From Bacteroidales bacterium (GTDB taxonomy: Bacteria; Bacteroidota; Bacteroidia; Bacteroidales; Lentimicrobiaceae): 64,000 nt of DNA. The position numbers and the translations under genes were made by a program. The stretch is from contig JADIZB010000005.1 of NCBI GenBank assembly GCA_016705005.1, forward strand, positions 236,628 to 300,627, given 5' to 3'. Below the pieces are notes generated by a model. The model did no database searches and was not told where the DNA came from. It worked only from the letters and a program-made list of their open reading frames with translations. Below, in pieces: positions 1-6,902 of this stretch (position 1 is the first letter of the stretch; each line of letters begins with the position of its first letter).

Positions 1-219
1 TATAAGTAACCGGACGTTAACAAACTGCAATTTCCGGAATTTTTCAATATAACAAACGAGGTTTCCCCTAGACTGGAGGATTTTCAGACGTTTTTTCACA
101 TTTACACATGGTTTTATCCAGAAATTGAATTCCTTCCCTGAATTACCGGAACTGATGGGGAATTACTGATTTTCTTACCTTTAGATTCAATTGCTTAATA
201 ATCTGTTTATTTTTGCCGG

Positions 220-552
220 ATGAAAGCATCCATCCATTCTCAGGCTGATCTGGAGCAGGTTTCCAAAGGTTCTCCGGCCCTGCTGATTTATTTTTATAAC
301 GACAGTTGTGCACCCTGCGTAGCATTAAGGCCCAAGGTTGAAGCAATGATTTCAGAGAATTTTCCGAAAATGGATCATTCATACATCAATGCAGCTCAAT
401 TCCCTGAACTGGCCGCTTCAAACGGGGTTTTTGCCAGTCCGACCATTGTAGTCTTTTTCGACGGCAGGGAAAACTTCAGGGTAAGCAAATATATCTCCAT
501 CGACGAACTGGCTGGCCGCATCGGGAGATATTACGGGATGTTGTTTGAATAA
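220..552 (+). CDS. thioredoxin family protein
   Basis: A 110-residue single-domain thioredoxin-like protein with no signal peptide, so probably cytoplasmic. The active-site motif CAPC is at residues 30-33, after the hydrophobic strand ALLIYFYND. The family cis-proline region is seen in FASPTIVVFF. The length is that of classical thioredoxin, but the WCGPC motif is replaced by SCAPC, so the redox partner and potential may differ. The family role is thiol-disulfide exchange. A TAnnTTTG-like box (208-215) lies only 4 nt before the ATG, which would give an almost leaderless transcript. No operon partner is apparent. The fold call is firm; the substrate is unknown. Confidence 0.85.
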   Translation: MKASIHSQADLEQVSKGSPALLIYFYNDSCAPCVALRPKVEAMISENFPKMDHSYINAAQFPELAASNGVFASPTIVVFFDGRENFRVSKYISIDELAGRIGRYYGMLFE

Positions 553-650
553 ATAGTTAACAATCAAAGTGAAAATTCCTGATTTATACTCTATTTACTG
601 AAGTCAGAAAGAAATTGAGACAACAGATAAGATTTCGGCAAAAAAAAGAG

Positions 651-1079
651 ATGAAGTTTGAAAACAACATCCCAAAACTGGATTTAAAGTCGGTATTGTC
701 AACAACTGCTATTATCGGAGTTCTTTCTATTATTTTTTTGTCCGTATTTATTCCGACTTGTGATACGCGAGAAAGAAAGTCAGACTATTATAATTCAGAG
801 ACAAAAGGTGTTGTGTATTCAATTGAAAAGAAACGCGGATTAAGTCAGGGTCGATTTGGAAACAGAGAGACGACTTTAGGATATCATATTCATTACTTTT
901 ATGAGGTAAATGGAAAGCACTATGAAAATATTGATTATGTCTATAGCATGAAACTTGATGAAACAAAATTTATATCGTATGCATACCAAAATATTAATAA
1001 TAAGGTGTTTATAATTAGATATGCTTCATCGAAACCTGAAGAGAGTTTTATTGTAAAAAGTATAGACAAAAATGAATAA
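651..1079 (+). CDS. small membrane-anchored DUF3592-like protein
   Basis: A 142-residue protein starting at the ATG at 651, which follows a purine-rich stretch (aaaaaaagag). The upstream in-frame TTG at 615 is less likely. One strong hydrophobic segment lies near residues 20-37 (TAIIGVLSIIFLSVFI). A soluble domain follows with GVVYSIEK, HIHYFYEVNGKHYENIDYV and IIRYASSKPEES. The pattern of a G-x-V strand, then Y-x-V-N-G-K-x-Y, then a final P-E-x-S is typical of DUF3592 proteins. These have no settled function. It stands alone between the thioredoxin gene and the kdp region. The family assignment comes from motif shape only. Confidence 0.6.
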   Translation: MKFENNIPKLDLKSVLSTTAIIGVLSIIFLSVFIPTCDTRERKSDYYNSETKGVVYSIEKKRGLSQGRFGNRETTLGYHIHYFYEVNGKHYENIDYVYSMKLDETKFISYAYQNINNKVFIIRYASSKPEESFIVKSIDKNE

Positions 1080-1506
1080 ACCAAACATAATCGCAGATAT
1101 TTTTATATCTGATTTCAATGTTATCAGAAGTTTTGGACTTTTTTATAAGTTGTCCCAGTCTGACAATTTCTCATGTAGAAAACCGCTATAAGTCAAATAA
1201 ACAAACCTAAAAAGTAATTGACATTCCTTATAGAAAAACCTGCATGAAAGCAACAACCTGGTTTAAACCAGCCGGCAGATACATTTTTGATTGAAAGCAA
1301 TTCTTAAAAAAAGGTTACAATCATCAGACATACAACGCATTGTCCGGATCGTTCTCCTATGGATGCTGGTGTGCGCATGAAGTAGTGTAATTTATACTCC
1401 GATAATTTAGCTCCCATCTTTATATTTTCTTTATACCATCCGGTGATATCTTAATACAGTCTTTATGTCTGCAGGGGCATCTTTGCAGGGTGATTGCAAA
1501 GGTATC
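1080..1506. other. intergenic region upstream of kdp small ORFs
   Basis: About 430 AT-rich bases with no convincing gene. It holds a perfect 14-bp palindrome (listed separately) and should contain the kdp promoter, but no clear TTTG / TAnnTTTG pair was seen. Confidence 0.5.
1258..1271. promoter_or_regulatory. perfect palindrome CTGGTTTAAACCAG, candidate operator
   Basis: A perfect 14-bp palindrome (CTGGTTTAAACCAG) 236 nt before the first kdp small ORF. A related palindrome, GGGTTAACCC, sits between kdpC and kdpD. Its place in the only long upstream region of the kdp locus suggests a regulator site, but no known binding consensus was matched. Confidence 0.3.
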
Positions 1507-1668
1507 ATGAGGACAACTTTCTTCATTCTGACTGCTGTTCCGTTCGCCGGAACAAACGGTGAAGTACCGCAGATGAACAGCACTTCCTGGTATATACTGG
1601 CAGGGATCATTGCCTTTATTCTTCTTTGTTATCTGCTGATGGCCCACAAAAGAACCGGAAAATTTTAA
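1507..1668 (+). CDS. KdpF-like small membrane peptide (first copy)
   Basis: A 53-residue peptide (ATG at 1507; in-frame codons further upstream are possible). It has a short variable N-terminus ending in FAGTNGEVPQ, then one transmembrane helix (WYILAGIIAFILLCYLLMA) and a basic end, HKRTGKF. The layout matches the KdpF-like peptide at 1915-2052: a SAGTN or FAGTN linker, one helix with a G-Y or C-Y pair, and a final -KF. In the KdpFABC pump, KdpF is a small helix that stabilises the complex. Having two such peptides is unusual. This copy could be a second KdpF or another small partner; only shape supports the assignment. Confidence 0.55.
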   Translation: MRTTFFILTAVPFAGTNGEVPQMNSTSWYILAGIIAFILLCYLLMAHKRTGKF

Positions 1669-1671
1669 GTT

Positions 1672-1821
1672 ATGGTAACCGATATCCTTATTGCTGTATT
1701 CGTTTTTGTATGGTTTCTCTTTCTTGCAAACCTGGCCTATCATATAGTACACAGTAATTTCTCCGGGCAAAACAGACACAGGGAGCATGACCACTTTTCG
1801 CAATTTTCAGGAAACCAATAA
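1672..1821 (+). CDS. 49-residue small membrane protein in the kdp leader
   Basis: The ATG follows the stop of the first KdpF-like gene by 3 nt, so the two are almost certainly cotranscribed. Residues 3-27 form one hydrophobic helix (DILIAVFVFVWFLFLANLAY). A polar tail rich in His, Asn and Gln follows (HIVHSN, NRHREHDHF). No family is recognised. Its position between two KdpF-like peptides and upstream of kdpA suggests a role with the potassium pump, as a subunit or a regulator, but this is inference from position only. Confidence 0.5.
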   Translation: MVTDILIAVFVFVWFLFLANLAYHIVHSNFSGQNRHREHDHFSQFSGNQ

Positions 1822-1914
1822 AGGTGGTCAGGGTAAAACCAGTGCAACCTAAACAGGTTCATACGGCATTTTTAAACCATCAGCATTAACCCAATACCTT
1901 AAATTATCCTAACC

Positions 1915-2052
1915 ATGATCACATCTATTCTTCTTTCTGTTTCCGGATCAGCTGGTACCAACTCTCCTTCAGGATACCTTGTTGGAATAATAATTTCTCT
2001 GCTTATCCTCGGGTATCTTATTTTCTCTCTGGTGAAACCCGAAAAATTTTAA
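1915..2052 (+). CDS. kdpF: potassium-transporting ATPase small subunit KdpF
   Basis: A 45-residue peptide with a single transmembrane helix (YLVGIIISLLILGYLIFSLV) and the typical KdpF ending KPEKF. KdpF is the smallest subunit of the KdpFABC complex in the inner membrane and stabilises the pump. It lies 92 nt upstream of kdpA in the same direction, in the usual F-A-B-C order. The end motif and context make this the better KdpF of the two candidates. The peptide is too short for most gene finders. Confidence 0.85.
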   Translation: MITSILLSVSGSAGTNSPSGYLVGIIISLLILGYLIFSLVKPEKF

Positions 2053-2144
2053 ACACCAATTCCAATCTGACCGGAAAAATCAACATGAAGTTTACTTCTG
2101 AACCAGCCGGTCAGTATTGAGCTGATCTACCCAAAACAACCAGT

Positions 2145-3836
2145 ATGACAACCCTTGACTATATTCAGATAATTGTATTTTTCTCAGTGTTGACAGGACT
2201 TACCCCTATCCTGGGAAATTTTATGTACAAAGTATTTACCGGACAAAAACATTTTATGCTGCCTGTTTTGGGCTGGCTCGAGAAACTGACCTACAGATTT
2301 TCCGGAATCAATACGCTGAAAGAATCAGACTGGAAATCTTACACTTTCAGTTTGCTATTATTTAACTTTTCAGGGTTTGTATTCCTGTTTCTTATTCAGC
2401 TGTTTCAGAGTTATCTTCCGCTGAATCCGGCCAACCTGCCCGATGTGTCGTGGCATTCGGCATTCAATACGGCGGTCAGTTTTATGACCAACACCAACTG
2501 GCAGGGTTACGCGGGGGAAACAACATTAAGCTATTTTGTTCAGATGATTGGCCTGACGGTGCAGAATTTTGTCAGTGCCTCAACTGGTCTGGCGGTGATA
2601 TTGGCATTGATCAGGGGTCTATCCAATAAATCCTCTGAAAAGCTGGGTAATTTCTGGGTTGATCTTACACGATCGACACTGTATGTGCTATTGCCACTTT
2701 CGATTTTACTGTCGGTTACACTTGCCGGGCAGGGTGTAGTTCAGAATTTCAAAACTTACGATACGGTTCAGACCCTCGAAGGAACTGAACAAATCCTACC
2801 GATGGGACCTGCAGCCTCCCAAATCGCGGTTAAGCAACTCGGGACCAATGGTGGAGGCTTTTTCAACGCCAACAGCTCTCATCCTTTCGAAAACCCTACC
2901 CCTTTCAGCAATTTTCTCGAAATGCTGGCGATTTTACTGATCCCCGCAGCTTTTACATTCACCTATGGTAAAATGGTGGGGTCGGTCAAACAGGGTTGGA
3001 CGATTTTTACGGCCATGCTGATTATGTTGTTGGCCGGGCTTTCCATTTCATTGTATGCGGAATACCAGGCCAATCCTATATTCGGAAATCATGCTTTGAT
3101 GGAAGGCAAAGAAACCCGTTTCGGAATCACCAACAGCGTATTGTGGGCAACTTCAACCACAGCAGCTTCCAACGGATCGGTCAACGCCATGCACGACAGC
3201 CTGTCGCCGGTATCGGGTATGATAGCCATGATCAATATCATGCTTGGTGAGATTATTTTCGGAGGTGTCGGTGCCGGAATGTACGGAATGATCATTTTCG
3301 TAATCCTCACTGTGTTTATTGCCGGTTTGATGGTTGGCCGGACTCCCGAATACCTTGGCAAGAAAATCCAGGCATTCGAAGTACAAATGGCCATCATCGC
3401 CGTTCTGCTTCCGAACCTTGTAATTCTGGTATTTTCAGCATGGGCTTCGGTAACCCATCAGGGTTTATCAAGCCTCAACGATACAGGACCACACGGACTT
3501 TCTGAAATCCTGTATGCATACAGTTCCGCAGCCGGGAACAATGGAAGTGCCTTTGCCGGCCTGAATGCAAACACGGTATTTTACAACCTGACATTGGGCA
3601 TTGGCATGCTCATCGGCCGGTTCGGTGTCATCATTCCGGTACTGGCCATTGCAGGAAGCCTTGGTAAAAAGATGATAACCCCCACATCTTCAGGCACCTT
3701 TAGAACAGACAACTGGCTGTTTATCGGATTACTGATCTCCGTTATACTGATTGTCGGCGGGCTCACCTATTTCCCGGCACTCTCACTCGGACCGGTCGTC
3801 GAGCATATTTTAATGAATCAGAACATCACATTTTAA
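2145..3836 (+). CDS. kdpA: potassium-transporting ATPase subunit KdpA
   Basis: A 563-residue polytopic membrane protein of the usual KdpA length. It is the K+-selective channel-like subunit of the Kdp pump. The selectivity-filter repeats are visible: TNTNWQGYAGE, TNGGGFFNANSSHPFENPTP, TSTTAASNGSVNAM and SSAAGNNGSAFAGL, each with the conserved Gly of a pore loop. About ten hydrophobic helices are seen. The gene is followed by kdpB after 11 nt. The pump imports K+ at low external concentration using ATP hydrolysed by KdpB. Nothing is missing from the family pattern. Confidence 0.98.
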   Translation: MTTLDYIQIIVFFSVLTGLTPILGNFMYKVFTGQKHFMLPVLGWLEKLTYRFSGINTLKESDWKSYTFSLLLFNFSGFVFLFLIQLFQSYLPLNPANLPDVSWHSAFNTAVSFMTNTNWQGYAGETTLSYFVQMIGLTVQNFVSASTGLAVILALIRGLSNKSSEKLGNFWVDLTRSTLYVLLPLSILLSVTLAGQGVVQNFKTYDTVQTLEGTEQILPMGPAASQIAVKQLGTNGGGFFNANSSHPFENPTPFSNFLEMLAILLIPAAFTFTYGKMVGSVKQGWTIFTAMLIMLLAGLSISLYAEYQANPIFGNHALMEGKETRFGITNSVLWATSTTAASNGSVNAMHDSLSPVSGMIAMINIMLGEIIFGGVGAGMYGMIIFVILTVFIAGLMVGRTPEYLGKKIQAFEVQMAIIAVLLPNLVILVFSAWASVTHQGLSSLNDTGPHGLSEILYAYSSAAGNNGSAFAGLNANTVFYNLTLGIGMLIGRFGVIIPVLAIAGSLGKKMITPTSSGTFRTDNWLFIGLLISVILIVGGLTYFPALSLGPVVEHILMNQNITF

Positions 3837-3847
3837 TTTTCTACAAA

Positions 3848-5926
3848 ATGAATCCCAAAAACAAAAATATACTTTTCAACAAGAATCTGCTGTTAACGGC
3901 TGCCAAAGACAGTTTTACAAAACTAAATCCGGTCTCGCTGATCAAGAATCCGGTAATTTTTATTGTAGCCATCGGATCGGTGCTCACGACTGTGATTGTA
4001 ATCATCGGATTATTCGATGGCAACTACTCATCCTTTAATCTTCAGATAGCGGTCTGGCTGTGGTTTACTGTATTGTTTGCCAATTTTGCCGAAGCCATCG
4101 CCGAGGGACGCGGCAAAGCTCAGGCAGAAAGCCTGCGCAAAAACCGGGTTCAGACCAAAGCCCGAAAATTAATTGGCAATAAGGATGTCCTGATATCCGC
4201 AACTGACCTGAGAAAAGGAGATATGGTTGTTTGTGAAGCAGGTGATGTAATCCCCTCTGACGGTGAAGTAACAGAAGGGATTGCCAGCGTTGACGAATCG
4301 GCCATTACCGGCGAATCGGCCCCGGTTATCCGCGAAAGCGGTGGAGACCGATCGGCAGTAACCGGGGGAACCAAAGTGATCAGTGACAGGATCGTTATAC
4401 GGATAACCACCGAACCCGGCGACACATTTATTGATCGCATGATCACCCTGGTTGAAGGTGCCAGTCGTCAGAAAACACCAAACGAAATTGCATTATCTAT
4501 CCTCCTTTCGGGTCTTTCAATCATCTTCCTGCTTGCTGTCGCTACTTTACCGGCTTTTTTCAAATATAGTCTGTCAGCCTCAGGCTTGCCGGCCTATCAA
4601 AACCTGACCTTGCCGGTTCTGATTGCCTTACTTGTTTGTCTTATTCCGACTACCATCGGTGGCTTATTGAGTGCCATCGGCATCAGCGGTATGGACAGGC
4701 TGATCAGGCGTAACGTAATCGCAACCAGTGGCAGGGCCATTGAAGCAGCGGGAGATGTTGATGTACTTCTGCTCGACAAAACCGGAACCATCACACTCGG
4801 AAACCGGATGGCAACTGATTTTATACCTGCTGAAGGCGTTACTGTTGAAGAACTTGCCGATGCAGCGCAACTCTCCTCTTTATCAGACGAAACACCCGAA
4901 GGCAGATCTATCGTTGTGCTGGCAAAAGAAAAATTCAATATCCGGGGTCGGCAGGTTCATGAAATGAATGCTACGTTTATTCCTTTCACGGCTCAAACAC
5001 GGATGAGTGGAGTAGATTTTAAAGCAGAAGACGGTTCTGTTCAGCGGATCCGCAAAGGCTCATCCGATGCTATAAGATCATTCATTCAAAACAGCAATGG
5101 TTTTTATTCAAAATATATTCAGGATACCGTTTCAGAACTGTCGAGACAAGGCGCAACTCCGCTTGTAGTGGCTGAAAACAGCCGGGTACTGGGCGTAATT
5201 CATTTGAAGGACATTGTAAAAGGCGGGATCAAACAACGCTTTGCCGAATTGCGCAAAATGGGGATAAAAACGGTGATGATAACCGGCGACAATCCGCTGA
5301 CTGCCGCTGCCATTGCTGCAGAAGCAGGGGTTGACGACTTTATGGCTGAAGCTACTCCCGAGGACAAACTGCGGAGAATCCGCGAAGAACAGTCAAAAGG
5401 ACATCTGGTTGGTATGATCGGTGACGGAACCAACGATGCCCCCGCCCTGGCCCAGGCCGATATCGGAATCGCCATGAATTCAGGAACACAGGCAGCCCGT
5501 GAAGCAGGCAATATGGTAGATCTGGATAGCAATCCTACCAAACTGATTGAGGTTGTAGAAGTCGGCAAACAATTACTGATGACGCGCGGATCGCTCACCA
5601 CCTTCAGCATTGCCAACGATGTAGCCAAATATTTCGCCATAATCCCGGCCATCGGGGTTGCTCTATATGCCGGTAATGATGGAACAGGCCCCCTTTCTGT
5701 GCTCAATGTGATGAACCTCGGTTCACCACAAAGTGCCATTCTGAGTGCTGTGATATTTAATGCCCTCATCATCATCCTGCTGGTACCCCTGGCATTAAAA
5801 GGTGTCCGCTATAAACCCATTTCAGCCGGTCTTGCGCTCACCCGAAACCTCTTTGTTTATGGCCTTGGCGGACTCATTGTCCCGTTTATCGGAATTAAGC
5901 TGATTGATGTTCTTATAAATCTTTAA
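3848..5926 (+). CDS. kdpB: potassium-transporting P-type ATPase subunit KdpB
   Basis: A 692-residue P-type ATPase catalytic subunit of normal length. The actuator-domain motif TGES is followed by APVIRESGGD. The phosphorylation motif DKTGT has its Asp at residue 310. The hinge motif GDGTNDAPALAQAD and the KdpB-type segment FSIANDVAKYFAIIPA are present. It hydrolyses ATP to drive K+ entry through KdpA at the inner membrane. The family Ser-162 inhibitory phosphosite lies in the TGES loop, where TGESAP is kept. It is in one operon with kdpA; the next intact subunit, kdpC, starts about 210 nt later instead of directly after. Confidence 0.98.
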   Translation: MNPKNKNILFNKNLLLTAAKDSFTKLNPVSLIKNPVIFIVAIGSVLTTVIVIIGLFDGNYSSFNLQIAVWLWFTVLFANFAEAIAEGRGKAQAESLRKNRVQTKARKLIGNKDVLISATDLRKGDMVVCEAGDVIPSDGEVTEGIASVDESAITGESAPVIRESGGDRSAVTGGTKVISDRIVIRITTEPGDTFIDRMITLVEGASRQKTPNEIALSILLSGLSIIFLLAVATLPAFFKYSLSASGLPAYQNLTLPVLIALLVCLIPTTIGGLLSAIGISGMDRLIRRNVIATSGRAIEAAGDVDVLLLDKTGTITLGNRMATDFIPAEGVTVEELADAAQLSSLSDETPEGRSIVVLAKEKFNIRGRQVHEMNATFIPFTAQTRMSGVDFKAEDGSVQRIRKGSSDAIRSFIQNSNGFYSKYIQDTVSELSRQGATPLVVAENSRVLGVIHLKDIVKGGIKQRFAELRKMGIKTVMITGDNPLTAAAIAAEAGVDDFMAEATPEDKLRRIREEQSKGHLVGMIGDGTNDAPALAQADIGIAMNSGTQAAREAGNMVDLDSNPTKLIEVVEVGKQLLMTRGSLTTFSIANDVAKYFAIIPAIGVALYAGNDGTGPLSVLNVMNLGSPQSAILSAVIFNALIIILLVPLALKGVRYKPISAGLALTRNLFVYGLGGLIVPFIGIKLIDVLINL

Positions 5927-5935
5927 ACACCGTAA

Positions 5936-6139
5936 ATGGAAAATCTGATTGTTGATCTGAAAGAAAAACTTTTCCTGCGTAAGGAATTGGAAATCTATTA
6001 AATAAAGGGTTCTATCGGGCAAATGGATGATTCGATTATTCTGATTGCGACAGGTAGAATCTTCGAACCCGACAACATGATCAGGGTGCCTGACAACATG
6101 TTGAAATATTACAACTTGACAAAACAAATTATACAATGA
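5936..6139 (+). pseudogene. small ORF with in-frame stop between kdpB and kdpC
   Basis: An open frame of 67 codons from ATG 5936 to TGA 6137 is interrupted by a TAA at 5999. Before the stop it reads MENLIVDLKEKLFLRKELEI; after it, KGSIGQMDDSIILIATGRI and then EPDNMIRVPDNMLKYYN. One base change (TAA to TTA, Leu) would restore 67 residues. The end overlaps the kdpC start as ATGA, which is typical of a translated operon gene. The family is not recognised. It may be a broken gene, two tiny peptides or a sequencing error. Confidence 0.45.
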
Positions 6140-6727
6140 AGACACTAATAACATCATTAAGAATTCTTCTTTTTCACAATATTAACCGGAATCGTGTATC
6201 CGCTTTTTGTGACAGGAATTGCACAGCTTGTTTTTCCGGCTAAGGCCAATGGAAGCCTGATCTTAAAGGATACTAAACTGATTGGCAGCGTACTTATCGG
6301 TCAGCAGTTCGACAGCGCCATCTATTTCAGCTCACGTCCTTCAGCTATCTCGTACAATCCCTTGCCTTCGGGAGCTTCAAATTCCGGCCCGACAAATCTT
6401 AAATTAAAGACTGCTTTTTATGATAGAAAATCTGATTTTATCAGGGTTAACCTACTTGACAGCCTGACTGAAATCCCGGCTGAAATGCTCTTTGCTTCCG
6501 CAAGCGGGCTTGATCCTCATATAACACCCAGGGCAGCATTATTGCAGGTTGAAAGGATAGCTGCTGCACGGGGACTCAGTTCAGTTCAGAAAGATATGGT
6601 GAATAAAGAAATTAAAAAACTGACTGAAAAGCCTCAGTTTTCAATTTTTGGTGAAGAAAGAATCAATGTTTTGAATCTTAATATCGTACTCGATAAAATA
6701 TCCGCTACTGATCATCTGCAAAATTGA
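6136..6727 (+). CDS. kdpC: potassium-transporting ATPase subunit KdpC, apparent frameshift near the start
   Basis: KdpC is the single-helix periplasmic subunit of the Kdp pump. Most of it is open from the GTG at 6194: the second half of the helix (YPLFVTGIAQLVFP), then SGLDPHITPRAALLQVERIA and the end VLNLNIVLDKI, all typical of KdpC. The true N-terminus, MKTLITSLRILL, begins at ATG 6136 but in another frame. The two join if one T is removed from the TTTTT run at 6170-6174, giving LLFTILTGIVYPLF and about 196 residues. The GTG start would lose half the membrane helix. The lesion may be real or a homopolymer sequencing error. Confidence 0.85.
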
Positions 6728-6773
6728 ATTCAGTGTCATCAGGCAAAGTGTTCGCGAGTGTCATCTGATGCCT

Positions 6774-6791
6774 GGGTTAACCCGGGTACCC
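6774..6791. promoter_or_regulatory. abutting palindromes between kdpC and kdpD
   Basis: GGGTTAACCC is followed directly by GGGTACCC. They lie 46 nt after the kdpC stop and about 110 nt before kdpD. A TAnnTTTG-like box (TACATTTG, 6847-6854) follows, so kdpDE may have its own promoter. The palindromes could be an operator or a weak attenuator hairpin. Confidence 0.3.
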
Positions 6792-6902
6792 TTAAGATCG
6801 TTGCAATAATCGGGTGTTACAATGAGCGGCTATCAGGAATATGTAGTACATTTGAGTATGAAAAATTATGCGCTTGCTGCTTTGTAAACCATTTTAAAAT
6901 TC

